Origin: Bradyrhizobium sp. AZCC 2262
GTDB lineage: Bacteria; Pseudomonadota; Alphaproteobacteria; Rhizobiales; Xanthobacteraceae
Assembly (NCBI RefSeq): GCF_036924535.1
Contig: NZ_JAZHRT010000001.1
Location: forward strand, 744,001-808,000
Direction of reading: 5' to 3'
DNA length: 64,000 bases
Positions within the stretch are counted from its first letter, which is position 1, and the number at the start of each line of letters is the position of its first letter. Positions 1-9,143 of this stretch are shown in pieces. The position numbers and the translations under genes were made by a program. The notes below the pieces were generated by a model, which had not been told where the DNA came from, did not search any database, and saw nothing but the letters and a program-made list of their open reading frames with translations.

Positions 1-2
1 CT

Positions 3-185
3 ATTTCCAAGCACCACTATGCAAACAGAGAACTCTTCGCCGGCGAGCAAGGTCGGAGTATAAGCGCTGTTCAGAGGGTTCTCGCAGCCGCAGCGTGGCT
101 CCAAGCCATACGCCCAGGCGGCGGTCAAATCAGCTTCTTGATGGATGATTTTTTGGCCGGCGAGGTGCGTTGCATCGCCGGCTGA
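3..185 (+). CDS. Possible 3' end of a gene cut by the window edge
   Basis: An open frame enters from the left edge and runs 60 codons to TGA at 183-185. The encoded tail reads like protein (alternating acidic, hydrophobic and Gly-rich stretches, ending FLAGEVRCIAG), while another forward frame is closed by a stop after about 20 codons. It is convergent with the tyrosine autokinase gene that ends at 228. I do not recognise the family. It could be chance, because 60 codons is short for GC-rich DNA. Confidence 0.35.
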   Translation: MSKHHYANRELFAGEQGRSISAVQRVLAAAAWLQAIRPGGGQISFLMDDFLAGEVRCIAG

Positions 186-227
186 TTCTTATCGTATGTA
201 TCGATCGCTCAGTTGAGGCACGCGCCA

Positions 228-2468
228 TCACGCCTGCGTATAGCCGTACTGGGCATAGTGCTCATTGTTATAATAACCGCGATTCTCAATATCGTATTTG
301 TCGATCTGATTCATATCGACCTTGTTGAGTATCACGCCCAGCACGTTTTCGGAAACCCCCGGCGCTCTGCTGAGCGCGTGTTCGACGACGTCAATTTTCG
401 TGTTGCCCCATTCGACGACAAATAAATATGAATCGATCAGGTGCGTTGTGGCCCGCGTATCTACAACAGGTGCAAGGGGAGGCAAGTCCACTACGACGTA
501 GTTATACTCACTGCGCAATTTTTCCAGAAATACTCTTGTCACCTGCGAAGCCATGATCTCATTGCTCTGAACAAACATGGTTTTAATGACCGTCGGCAGG
601 AATGTCAGGTTTTTCGTTTCGTCGGTCCAGACCGCGTCCGCAAGTCGCATTTTTCCTGAAATGACATCAAGGAAACCGTCGCCCGCATTCGGCGCGAGCA
701 TTCGGGTGATCGTAGGATTGCGTAGATCAAAATCGAGCAGCATGACTTTGGCACCGGCCCGCGCCATGGTCAGCGCAAGCGACGCCGCGATTGTGGATTT
801 TCCTTCTTTGGGAAGCGAAGACGTCAATCCGATTACCTGAGCGCCTTTGACGTTGCTATTGAGATCGATTGCAAGCTTTACCGACCGCATCGCTTCGGCA
901 TGGCTCGAGAGAGGTGAATCGGTACCAGCCCAGGCCGGACCTTCGGTCCGTACTATCTGTCTTGTGCCATCCGGAGAACGACTCGTATCGGAATTCACCA
1001 CCTCGTCGCCTTTCCAGAGGGGGACGACTGTGATGCAATTCATCTGCAGACGCTTTTCGACTTGTCCGACGGTACGAAATACGCGGTCGGTAAGCTCACG
1101 CAGCACCGAAAATCCAAATCCCAGCGATATTCCGCCGCCAAATATCGCAGCCAGAACTTTGAGCTTCGACTTGTATTCCTTATCCAGGGGTCGACTAGCC
1201 CGTGAAATGACTCTCGCTTCCGTCACGGGAAAGGACTTTTGCTCGACCGACTCCATGTACCGCTTGTTCAGGTTGTCATACAGATCCTTCAGGGCCGCCG
1301 CCGAGCCCTCAAGCTCGCGCAACGTTACCTGCGCGCGATTCGACGTCTCTGACTGCGAGATGGATTGAGCCACCTGGGTTTCAAGATTTTTTTCCTTCCG
1401 CAGCGCGAGCTCGTAGTCGCTCTTGGAGGATTCTCCGAGCCGGCGAAGTTCGTCGAGCATGGCCGAGCGAACCTGCGCGATCTGGTTGCGCAAGTTGACC
1501 ACGGCTTGATTGTTCTGGCCGAACTTCGCAGACCAGTCGCTCTCTCTGCTGAGGAGCTCCAGCAGTTGTGACCGCTGCTTTCCAATCGTTTCGTTGATCA
1601 GGACGTCGGTAACCATCACGTTGGCGTTTCCGGAAGCTGTAGCGGATTGGACGATAGCGCTTACGCGATCGAGCCGGGCCTTCGCTTCGGAGGTCTGCCC
1701 ACGCGCCGTCCCCAACTGGCTATTGATCTCGCTGAGCTGCTGATCGCTCATGAGCCGCCCGCCAGTATCGACGATATTGTTCTTCGCCTTGAATTCGACC
1801 ACTGCGCGTTGCGCGGCCAGTGTCTGCTCGCGGATTTCCTTCACACGGCCTTCCAGCCAGCCGCTGGCTTGTCGGGTGGTCTGGTATTTTGCGTCCAATT
1901 GATCGGCAATGTAGGCATCGGCAAAAGCATTGGCGAATTGGGCCGCGCGTTCTCCATCTGAGGCCTCGTAGCTGATTTCAATGATCCATGCGGCGCCGAG
2001 GCGTTTGATTGTGAGATGCTTCTGAAGGACAGCGACCATTTGCCGCGTGTATTCGAACGTGCTTGGTGGCGTGGATGATCCAAATAGACCGCCGCTTTGT
2101 GCCGGAGGTTGATCGACGAGGTTGAGCCTCTTGATGACGTCCAGAGCGATCTTCTCCGATCGCAGGATCTCAAGCTGACTTTCCACAGCGGCGGATGACT
2201 CGATCGACAGCTCGCCAGCGGGCTGGAAAAGCTGAAATTTAGCGGTGTCGATACTCACCGATGCCGTGGCTTTGTACATCGGCGCGGCAACCAGGAAATA
2301 CGTAGCTGCAGTGCTAATCGTGACCACGAGGGCGATTACGAGCACCCAAAATTGGCGACGAAGAAATCCGAGGGCGATGTCGAGATATTGCGCCGGCGAG
2401 ATGGCGGGCGGGCCGCTGAACTCCCGTTCAATCGACGCAAGCTTATGATTCTGGTTTACGTGAAGCAT
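228..2468 (-). CDS. Wzc/ExoP-type polysaccharide co-polymerase and tyrosine autokinase
   Basis: Inner-membrane protein of 746 aa that controls chain length and export of exopolysaccharide and phosphorylates its own C-terminal tyrosines (BY-kinase family). Order of parts: Wzz domain with TM1 near residues 40-62, a long periplasmic coiled-coil region (about 75-430), TM2 near 440-460, then a cytoplasmic P-loop kinase. The kinase shows Walker A (PKEGKST), Walker A' (LLDFDLRNP) and Walker B (VVVDLPPL). The tail is a tyrosine cluster (YDIENRGYYNNEHYAQYGY), the usual autophosphorylation site. The ATG at 2468 is preferred over TTG at 2471 because GAG lies 5 nt upstream. It is divergent from the polymerase gene across a 438-bp AT-rich gap. 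No Wzb-type low-molecular-weight tyrosine phosphatase is present in the window. Confidence 0.93.
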   Translation of the reverse strand: MLHVNQNHKLASIEREFSGPPAISPAQYLDIALGFLRRQFWVLVIALVVTISTAATYFLVAAPMYKATASVSIDTAKFQLFQPAGELSIESSAAVESQLEILRSEKIALDVIKRLNLVDQPPAQSGGLFGSSTPPSTFEYTRQMVAVLQKHLTIKRLGAAWIIEISYEASDGERAAQFANAFADAYIADQLDAKYQTTRQASGWLEGRVKEIREQTLAAQRAVVEFKAKNNIVDTGGRLMSDQQLSEINSQLGTARGQTSEAKARLDRVSAIVQSATASGNANVMVTDVLINETIGKQRSQLLELLSRESDWSAKFGQNNQAVVNLRNQIAQVRSAMLDELRRLGESSKSDYELALRKEKNLETQVAQSISQSETSNRAQVTLRELEGSAAALKDLYDNLNKRYMESVEQKSFPVTEARVISRASRPLDKEYKSKLKVLAAIFGGGISLGFGFSVLRELTDRVFRTVGQVEKRLQMNCITVVPLWKGDEVVNSDTSRSPDGTRQIVRTEGPAWAGTDSPLSSHAEAMRSVKLAIDLNSNVKGAQVIGLTSSLPKEGKSTIAASLALTMARAGAKVMLLDFDLRNPTITRMLAPNAGDGFLDVISGKMRLADAVWTDETKNLTFLPTVIKTMFVQSNEIMASQVTRVFLEKLRSEYNYVVVDLPPLAPVVDTRATTHLIDSYLFVVEWGNTKIDVVEHALSRAPGVSENVLGVILNKVDMNQIDKYDIENRGYYNNEHYAQYGYTQA

Positions 2469-2906
2469 CAAACTCGGCCCTGTTCAATGAAACGCCCGCT
2501 TTTTATAAACTACCACGCCTGTTTATTTCTTCCAAACAGGAACCGTGCGATCACCGTGGTTTTGCGGATAAGCGGTATTAACCTAAACATTTGATAAGCT
2601 TTCAGAATTCAACGGGTGCATTAATTAAATAATTGGCAGCGCCCAATAAATGGCGGACGAATGCCAAAATAGCAATGCGACAAGTTAACGGCACGCTAAA
2701 CTGGTTCCATCGGTTCCCGATCAACAGAATCGCACGATCCTGTTGTAAGTTCCGCCGTTGAATCTCCGGCGCAGTCGACGCAATTTAGTAGCGTTTGGAA
2801 GATAAAAGGTTTTGACATGATTTTGTGAATTGTGCCGTCCGGCCAAGAAAACCGGAGGGCATCGCGGCCGAGGACCTCCTGTCACCTACGTATTCAGGGC
2901 TGTTGA
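2469..2906. promoter_or_regulatory. Divergent intergenic region between the autokinase and polymerase genes
   Basis: This 438-bp gap separates divergent EPS genes and must hold promoters for both. It is much more AT-rich than the flanking genes, notably around 2570-2650. That is typical of promoter DNA and of sites for MucR/Ros-type regulators in rhizobia, although I cannot identify a specific operator. No coding sequence is supported here. Confidence 0.4.
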
Positions 2907-4220
2907 ATGAGCATCGCACCTCCATCGCAAGCGGCGTCGAGAATTGTCACCGCCAGGCTGCCTGGCGTCGCCGGGGTTTCGTCGTCGCCGGCTTTTCCGG
3001 TGCGCCTGCTGTTTGCGTTTTTCATAATTTTTTGCTTTCCGGCATTCACGATTCAGCTTGCCATGGACAGCACGGGAAGGTGGGTGGGTTCGCCGGTCCT
3101 GCAAATGATAACCATCAGTACCGAGCTATTTGTTTTTGCCTTCATTCTATTGTCCCGCAACATCAGGAGCCTTGTTCTGCAATGCTGGCCCGTCTTGGCT
3201 CTGGTCGCCGTTGCGTTTATCTCGGCCGCGTGGTCTCGCCACGCCTCCGCGACCATCCAAGCGAGCAACACCCACATGACAGCAGCCTTGCTGGGTTTGA
3301 CCATCGTGGGCGCATTTCCGGGTTTTCAATCCGTAAAATTCATCATTAGGGTAATGGCGCTAGGGTGCCTGCTGAGCGCTCTGTGGGTTTTGTTGTTTCC
3401 CGAGGTGGCTGTTCACCAACTTTCGGACCCATATCAGACCGTGCATGCGGGCTTGTGGCGGGGAATATTTAGTCACAAGCAGGGGCTTGGCTATTTTGCC
3501 GGGCTTACAACCGGTCTCTTGCTGTTCTATCGAACATCGATCGCTCCGGCGCCGATCTGGTTTTTTTTCCTGGCTTGTAGCGTTACGTGTTTGGTAGGCA
3601 CGCAGTCCGCCACTGGAATAGTCACCTCGGTGATCACGCCGACCTTCCTGTATGCCGCCTATTTCATAGCCCGACTTCGGGTTCCGTTACGCAAGCCTAT
3701 GTTTATCAAGTTTGCGATAGCCGTCGTTGCAGTTGGTCTTGGCTTCAGGTCAGGAATTCTTGATTATGTGATCGTCCAGATCCTGGGAAAATCAACGGAT
3801 CTTACGGGGCGCGCAGACTTCTGGCCGATCATTTTGCAGAATTTCCATAGTTCCGGATCGAGCTTCCTCGGCGGCGGCTTCGGCGCAAATATTGCGGCAG
3901 ATATGTCTGAGTGGAGCGTGGATAACGGCTACCTCGATAAATTTCTTGAATTCGGCTACCTGTCTTCGCCGATCGTATTTGTCGCTTATGCTGCGATTCT
4001 TTGGGGCAGCATCCGATTGGTCCTTAATACACCTACCGAACTTGCGCGGGCAAATATCTTTCCGTTCGCCATTTGGTCAGTCATACTTATCGTCAATATC
4101 AGCGAAAGTAATTTCATGACGAAATGCCTCAGCACCGTGCTTACTTCGATGGCGGTAGGCCTTATTTTTCAGCAGAAGCAATCAATCCGATTTGTCCATC
4201 GGGAGCAAAGAAGCCGATAG
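2907..4220 (+). CDS. O-antigen ligase / ExoQ-like polysaccharide polymerase
   Basis: Integral membrane protein of 437 aa with about ten hydrophobic segments, for example near residues 30-50, 70-90, 95-110, 125-145 and 150-170. A hydrophilic loop in the C-terminal half (GRADFWPIILQN to GGGFG) matches the periplasmic loop typical of the Wzy/WaaL/ExoQ (O-antigen ligase) superfamily. It probably links repeat units into EPS or transfers them at the periplasmic face. It sits divergently next to a Wzc-type protein, the usual partner of such a polymerase. The start ATG has AGGG about 8 nt upstream. Polymerase and ligase cannot be told apart from sequence alone. Confidence 0.85.
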   Translation: MSIAPPSQAASRIVTARLPGVAGVSSSPAFPVRLLFAFFIIFCFPAFTIQLAMDSTGRWVGSPVLQMITISTELFVFAFILLSRNIRSLVLQCWPVLALVAVAFISAAWSRHASATIQASNTHMTAALLGLTIVGAFPGFQSVKFIIRVMALGCLLSALWVLLFPEVAVHQLSDPYQTVHAGLWRGIFSHKQGLGYFAGLTTGLLLFYRTSIAPAPIWFFFLACSVTCLVGTQSATGIVTSVITPTFLYAAYFIARLRVPLRKPMFIKFAIAVVAVGLGFRSGILDYVIVQILGKSTDLTGRADFWPIILQNFHSSGSSFLGGGFGANIAADMSEWSVDNGYLDKFLEFGYLSSPIVFVAYAAILWGSIRLVLNTPTELARANIFPFAIWSVILIVNISESNFMTKCLSTVLTSMAVGLIFQQKQSIRFVHREQRSR

Positions 4221-4547
4221 ATTGGCTTCCTTTCTTAAGGCCAGCGCATCTCGCGTGTTGATACGAGCCGAAAATGACGGACGGGCAGCCAAGGACCGAT
4301 GCAATACGTCCACTGGCTCCCTACTAGCGCTGCAAATTCCGTCTGAGTGCCTCGCTCCTCAGTATTTCGCGTGGCGAAGACGTCATTGAGCAGCTTAGCT
4401 ATTCGGTCAGGGCCGTGCCAGTATCTCTTGGCGTCCCGTTCCTTACTGTTGGGTCCAGCAATCGGTATACTTTAAGTCCCTCGGCCATTTCCGCATCCAA
4501 ATGGCGGCGGCCGAAGGCGTGAGCAAGCGGGCGAGTGCAGGTAATTT
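4221..4547. other. Intergenic region, no gene seen
   Basis: About 330 bp between the polymerase gene and the tRNA-like gene. Short open frames exist but none has a ribosome-binding site or a recognisable product. Confidence 0.5.
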
Positions 4548-4623
4548 TGGTGCCGGTTGAAGAGACTTGAACTCCCGACCTTCGGTAAACAAAACCGACG
4601 CTCTACCCCTGAGCTAAACCGGC
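4548..4623 (-). tRNA. tRNA-Thr (UGU), unusual or degenerate copy
   Basis: Read on the minus strand, the 7-bp acceptor stem GCCGGTT/AACCGGC is perfect, followed by discriminator A and an encoded CCA. The D-stem GCTC/GAGC and anticodon stem TCGGT/ACCGA also form. The anticodon loop is TTTGTTT, giving anticodon UGU (Thr, ACA codons). Two features are odd. Positions 37 and 38 are both T, although tRNAs reading ANN codons normally have A37 (the site of t6A). There is also one extra base (C) between the T-stem and the acceptor stem. The gene may be a decaying second copy or a divergent but working tRNA. Confidence 0.7.
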
Positions 4624-5480
4624 AATGCAGAGAGTATCGCACAGCGAGCAATCGACTGCCATAGTCGTCGCTTGTTAAGGTTGATGCTCGGGCGCGACTG
4701 TAAGGAATGATGGCCTTCGCCTGTTGCCTGTGAGGATATTCGCCTCGCGCTGCGGACATTCTTGCTGTGCAATGCACAGATCGCCGTGGTGCGCGTCGAT
4801 GTCATCAGTTGCCGCAGGGAATGAGAGAGGCAAGCGCCGTCTATCGGCGCCGGAGTGACCCGTCGCGCATTGCGCCAATCTTGGTCACCATCAGAATCAG
4901 AAGCGCGGGCACCAGAACAGACAGGCCCCCACCAATGAGAGAGAATCCGAGAGCAACTTCATCCATTTGAATCGCCCACTCTACGAGGCGTTACAACAAA
5001 TAAAAATGGCCGCAGAACTGCGTCCTGCTGCCGACCGGGACCCCGTTAAATTGCGGGCCCTTGTTAACTTTTACAGTGAACCGAGTTCCGGGCGGAGGGG
5101 AGTCAAAAGTGGCTTTCGTGTGAGTAAAAGCAGGCGAGTGTTGCAGTACGGATACAACAAGGAAGCGACGCCGGCGGAATTGTGCCGCCAGGTTGAAGTG
5201 GGCCTAGCGTGGGGCGTTTGACCTCCGGTTTTGAAGGAGGCGGAAGACTATTTGGCGCTGGCAGAAATCTGGGCCAGAGCGCGACTCACTGCGGTCCGCG
5301 CGAAGTTGATCCAACGCCGCGAATTTGCGCCAGCGCTTCAAGCGGTTATCGGGGTAACGTCAGGCCGATTGGTGGCGGCGGTTGCCCCGAATCCGCGGGG
5401 ACTGCAGAAACGTCGCTGGCTGACCCTGGCGACGGCTTTTTGGTGTCCCGCGCATTCCACTGGAATGGGGCGACTACGAC
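4624..5480. other. 857-bp region without a supported gene
   Basis: Two forward frames (4967-5221 and 5231-5518) were examined. The second begins with a plausible amphipathic segment (KEAEDYLALAEIWARARL) but soon becomes Pro/Arg-rich and runs into the convergent small gene. It could be the remnant of a gene. I see no tRNA, repeat or terminator. Confidence 0.4.
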
Positions 5481-5765
5481 CTAGTTCTTGGGCTCCAGCC
5501 CGCGCGGCGAGTCGTTAGTGTCAGACTGTGTGCTGCTTTCACCTGATAGAGCAACCGGGCCCGCTGACGTGGTTACCGGCGGGCTTTCTTCCCATTTGTC
5601 ACAGCCGGCCAGGCTGTCATCGGCACCATAGTGCACGGCGCGTTTCAGAGCCTGCCGTCGCTCTTGATACTTTGCGCGGCGAGTTCGCGATATACGATCA
5701 CGCCAAGCGTAGCCTGCGACAACGCCAAGCAAGAAAATGACGACCAATTCGACGATGCCGATCAA
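5481..5765 (-). CDS. Small single-pass membrane protein (GYxWRDRIS family), paralog 1
   Basis: 94-aa protein with one N-terminal TM segment (IVELVVIFLLGVVAG) followed directly by a basic motif, GYAWRDRISRTRRAKYQERR, then a polar Ser/Asp-rich tail. The same core occurs in the neighbouring gene 5988-6182. I place the start at TTG 5765 because GGAG (5773-5776) lies 7 nt upstream and this aligns with the start of the paralog. A longer frame from TTG 5846 has no ribosome-binding site. Function is unknown. The positive-inside rule puts the basic tail in the cytoplasm. Confidence 0.6.
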   Translation of the reverse strand: MIGIVELVVIFLLGVVAGYAWRDRISRTRRAKYQERRQALKRAVHYGADDSLAGCDKWEESPPVTTSAGPVALSGESSTQSDTNDSPRGLEPKN

Positions 5766-5855
5766 CGCCACACTCCAGCTCTCGCCCCAAGGGTATTCTA
5801 AGCACGGCCCGCCCTTTGGTGGAATCGTTATATTGACGCGGTCCAATCGCTAAAG

Positions 5856-5875
5856 AACACCGGAAAGCCGGTGTT
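5856..5875 (-). terminator. Stem-loop, probable terminator of the 5988-6182 gene
   Basis: A perfect 8-bp inverted repeat, AACACCGG/CCGGTGTT, around a 4-nt loop. On the minus strand it lies downstream of the gene at 5988-6182 and is followed by a short T-rich run (CTTT), so it fits a weak intrinsic terminator. It also lies just upstream of the next small gene. Confidence 0.45.
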
Positions 5876-5987
5876 ATTCGGGGCAAGGTACATCTTAGCG
5901 CCTCTCCAACTCGCGCCTCTCTAAGATGTTACTGCGGCAGAAATACCGTCGGCGCCTTAATCCCCGTTCCGGCTTTTCGTAAAAAAT

Positions 5988-6182
5988 CTAATGAGACCGG
6001 GACGACGTGGGTTCAGCTGAGCGGACACGGTCGATCAGTGAGATTGCTTCAGCCTGCCGCCTCCGTCGCTCTCTTCGCTCACGCTCCCTTGCCCGACGGG
6101 CCTGTGAAATGCGGTCACGCCATGTGTAGCCTGCTGCCACGCCCATTATGAAAATCGCGATTGTTTGGATGATCCCGCCCAT
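5988..6182 (-). CDS. Small single-pass membrane protein (GYxWRDRIS family), paralog 2
   Basis: 64-aa protein: MGG, one TM segment (IIQTIAIFIMGVAAG), then GYTWRDRISQARRARERERRERR and a short polar tail. It is clearly homologous to the gene at 5481-5765 (shared AGYxWRDRIS and RR-rich stretch), so the two form a tandem duplicate pair. The ATG has GGGGAC about 6 nt upstream. Function is unknown. The very basic cytoplasmic stretch could contact phospholipid or nucleic acid, but this is only inference. Confidence 0.65.
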   Translation of the reverse strand: MGGIIQTIAIFIMGVAAGYTWRDRISQARRARERERRERRRRQAEAISLIDRVRSAEPTSSRSH

Positions 6183-6528
6183 ATTTGTCCCCGCATTCAG
6201 CCGGTCCCCACCTTCGGCTGGAGGCTATTCTAGGCACGTCTGTCTATCGTTGTGGAGTCTGTTTCATGAGATCAACGACGATCCGGCAAGCCTTGTCTCC
6301 TTTGCGCGGCGGCGCGGCGATCTTGGCCTGAGCGCGCGTGACACCGCTAGCGCGTGTCTCTGAACAAAGCTGAAGCCGTACGTTGCTCACGCCCCCGATC
6401 GGTGTCTCGTGGGGAGCCGCAGCGATCAGTGGGGAGGGCCGCACCGACAAAGCATTGCGAACGTACAAGGGGTGGGGCGTTGATTGAGCTTCCGCTTCCC
6501 TGGCGCGGACCTTGCGCGATGTTGGAGG
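6183..6528. other. Intergenic region, no gene seen
   Basis: About 346 bp between two minus-strand genes. It should contain the promoter of the small membrane protein gene. Open frames here lack ribosome-binding sites and protein-like composition. Confidence 0.4.
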
Positions 6529-7377
6529 TTATTTTGCCGATGGCCAGGCAGCCCGCGTGGTTACCCGGCTCATCAGGCTTGCAGTCCCGTGCTCGATATT
6601 GGCGATCTGAACTGCCAGAGGTGGATAACCCTCAGACTGCCAGCCGCGGTAAATTCCAGCCTTTACATAATTGGCTGCATCTGGGCCGCCGATGGTAAGG
6701 CCAACGCTGCTGGCGACCTCGACCCCGTCTACCCAGCAGCTCATCGTGCTTTTGATGTCGCCGGTGATCTTGATCTTGACTACTACGTCATAGACCCGAC
6801 CTCGAACGATCTTGTTCTCGGACCTCCAGTGCGTCTTGTCTACTTGGGCTCCTTGCTGCGTGTGAATAGACAGTACTTCACCAACGATACTGAGAGCCCA
6901 CGGAACAGCCGCTTGTGATCCATTTCCGTGGATCTGCCCGACAACACCCCATGCCAACGGGCCGCCCGGATATCCTCCAGAAGTCGCAATTTGCGGCGCC
7001 CCCGGCTCGATCAGGAACTGGTAGGCGAACCAGAATTCGGTTCCCTTCGGGTATAATGTCGGAGCGCCATCCAGTTCAGCGCGCTCCGTATCGTTGCCGC
7101 CCATCGCGTCGGTCCAAAGTTCGTTGTTGCGGACCTCGCCGCGAAAGATCGGGGACGTGGTGTTGGTCGAAAGCTGAGCCGAATAAGATTTTTCGGCGCT
7201 CTCCGGGTTATAGCTCCTGCCGTTCAACGAGATCTGCGTTGCTGATGTCCAGTCGTTGTGGGCGATCGATTTCCAAACGACCGACCCGGAGGGTGTCTGT
7301 GTTGCCGCCGGGTTTGTCGATGAAGGAGCAAGCAGCTGTGCCGCGAGCAAGACAAAAATCTTCATCCTGGTTTTCAC
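6529..7377 (-). CDS. Secreted heparin-lyase-I-like polysaccharide lyase, paralog 1
   Basis: 282-aa exported protein with an N-terminal signal sequence (KIFVLLAAQLLAP), then a single beta-jelly-roll domain resembling the heparin lyase I family (Pfam polysaccharide lyase PF14099, from memory). Conserved signatures shared with four other domains in this window are an acidic/basic pair (TERAELDG), a GQIHG strand and the C-terminal AGIYRGW. It probably cleaves or binds the exopolysaccharide in the periplasm or outside the cell. The start is GTG 7377, supported by GGAGG 7 nt upstream. ATG 7365 is the alternative. The substrate cannot be predicted. Confidence 0.8.
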   Translation of the reverse strand: MKTRMKIFVLLAAQLLAPSSTNPAATQTPSGSVVWKSIAHNDWTSATQISLNGRSYNPESAEKSYSAQLSTNTTSPIFRGEVRNNELWTDAMGGNDTERAELDGAPTLYPKGTEFWFAYQFLIEPGAPQIATSGGYPGGPLAWGVVGQIHGNGSQAAVPWALSIVGEVLSIHTQQGAQVDKTHWRSENKIVRGRVYDVVVKIKITGDIKSTMSCWVDGVEVASSVGLTIGGPDAANYVKAGIYRGWQSEGYPPLAVQIANIEHGTASLMSRVTTRAAWPSAK

Positions 7378-7678
7378 GGAAATACCTCCAAGGCATCGAG
7401 CGGGCTAACCGTGAAATCGAAAGTAGTAACGATATCTGAAGGATTTAATCCTATTTATAGCAGCAGAGGCAATTAACCGACAAGTCCGCCGGCCAGGGTG
7501 CGCGGCACCGCGTCCCGACATTCCGGATCAGAATGGAACTCTGGCGGCTCCAAAATCGCATTTCTGCAGCTTAAGCAATGCATTGGTTGAACTCTGGCCC
7601 AGTTCGGATAGACTTCTTGATCGGTAAAGCGGAGCAGAAGCAATGCCTCGATAATACTTCAGAAGACGGAGTTATTTG
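7378..7678. promoter_or_regulatory. Divergent intergenic region
   Basis: About 300 bp between divergent genes (lyase-like, -; coiled-coil protein, +). It must contain both promoters, but I see no clear -35/-10 pair. An AT-rich stretch lies at 7430-7475. Confidence 0.35.
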
Positions 7679-9079
7679 ATGGGCCAGGCGATAGAGACCG
7701 GCTTAAATATCATTGAAAAGCCCCTTCTGCACGACGGACAGCCTGATCCGATCGATCAAGACCGCGCAACTCTGGATGATCTCCTGCTCGGCAAGTCCGT
7801 GGACGCGTGTGAAATCGCGCACAATCAGGCGGGCGGTACACGGCGAAGAGTTAGGACTTTCTCCATAGCCGTGGCGCTCGTCGCGGCAGCGCTTGTCTTC
7901 GTGTATTTCCGTTTCGAAGATGTCGCGCGGGTGACGCAATATGCCAATTTGCACGACGTGTATGGGCGTACGATCGGTGAACGTGTAGTAGAGCCAGTGA
8001 CCGATTGGTTCAGGCGATCCTCACTCGCGCTACGGGACTGGGCGCAAGCCGATCAGGGCGGGGATCTGGTCAGGCAGTCCTCGGAAATGCCGGGGCCGAT
8101 TGGTTCGAACACCGCTCGAGACCATCAGGCGCTCGAAGTAGAACACGCCCGCAGTGATGCATTGGCCAAGGAGCTTGTGAAAGTCCGCCGCGAGTTCGAT
8201 GCGGCAGTGACACTCGCCAGTAAGGCCGGCGACGATCTAGCGCAGCTCAGGCAGACGACAAAGGATGCGACTGTCAGGCTGGAGCAGTCTCTTCAGCAGG
8301 AGCGCGACCACAGCGCCGCGCTATCTGGCCAATTGACAACGGCGCGGCAGGACTTCGAGACGAAGATGGCGTCGGCAAGCGACGCCGCGACGCAACTGCG
8401 AGAGGGGAATGAAGCCAAGATATCCCAGCTGGCGCAGCGTAATCAGGAGGCGAATGCAGCGATAGCTGAGCTCGAGCGGTCTCTTCAGAAGGAGCGCGAT
8501 CGCGGCGCCGCGTTAACTAGCGAACTGACGACAGCGCGACGGGAATTCGAGACGAAGATGGCGTTGGCAAGCAAGGCGAGTGAAGAGGCGACCCAACTCC
8601 GAGAAGTGGCCGAAGCCAAGGCGGCAGAACTAAAACAATCTCTGCAACGAGAGCGAGACAATGCCCTCACGCTGACGCGTGATCTTATATCCGCACTCCA
8701 GGAGGTTGACGCGCGAACGCCGTCCGATCGCACCACGAACAACCAGATCGATCAGACCAACCAGGCTGCGGTGCCGGCCCCGGCGAAGCCGGCTGCCGTC
8801 GGGACAGATGGCAGTTCGCAAACGGTCGTCAGGCTGATGGCGCGCGCAAGCACACTGCTCGCCCAGGGAAATGTCAGTGCCGCGCGGATCGTACTCGAGC
8901 GCGCTGTTGAGAAGGGCAGCCCTAGCGCAAGCTTCGCGCTCGCGGAGACCTATGATCCTCATGTGCTTTCCCGGTGGGGGGGGCGCGGCGACGCGGCGAA
9001 AGCTCGCGACCTTTACACGCGAGCCAGGGATGGAGGCATTCAGGAGGCGAAAGACAGGCTAAAGGCATTGAATCAATGA
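7679..9079 (+). CDS. Membrane-anchored coiled-coil protein with C-terminal Sel1/TPR-like repeats
   Basis: 466-aa protein: cytoplasmic N-terminus of about 60 residues, one TM segment (SIAVALVAAALVFVYF), then a long coiled coil (about 150-340) and a C-terminal Sel1-like helical repeat region (about 385-460; LARAV/SFALAETYDP/KARDLYTRARDGG pattern). The coiled coil contains an internal duplication: two copies of a roughly 40-residue unit sharing the patterns ERDxxAAL and TTARxxFETKMA. ATG 7679 is chosen because GGAG (7668-7671) lies 7 nt upstream. A TTG one codon earlier is less likely. The role is probably a structural or scaffold one in the envelope. No enzyme motif is visible. Confidence 0.7.
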   Translation: MGQAIETGLNIIEKPLLHDGQPDPIDQDRATLDDLLLGKSVDACEIAHNQAGGTRRRVRTFSIAVALVAAALVFVYFRFEDVARVTQYANLHDVYGRTIGERVVEPVTDWFRRSSLALRDWAQADQGGDLVRQSSEMPGPIGSNTARDHQALEVEHARSDALAKELVKVRREFDAAVTLASKAGDDLAQLRQTTKDATVRLEQSLQQERDHSAALSGQLTTARQDFETKMASASDAATQLREGNEAKISQLAQRNQEANAAIAELERSLQKERDRGAALTSELTTARREFETKMALASKASEEATQLREVAEAKAAELKQSLQRERDNALTLTRDLISALQEVDARTPSDRTTNNQIDQTNQAAVPAPAKPAAVGTDGSSQTVVRLMARASTLLAQGNVSAARIVLERAVEKGSPSASFALAETYDPHVLSRWGGRGDAAKARDLYTRARDGGIQEAKDRLKALNQ

Positions 9080-9143
9080 GTACGGTATTCTCGGCGCAAG
9101 CGTAGCCGCGCACGCATCCTTCAAGCGCTAAATTCGGATATTA

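Noticed and set aside
5231..5518. Possible small forward gene starting KEAEDYLALAE
   Set aside because: The start looks protein-like but the rest is Pro/Arg-rich and overlaps the supported convergent gene.
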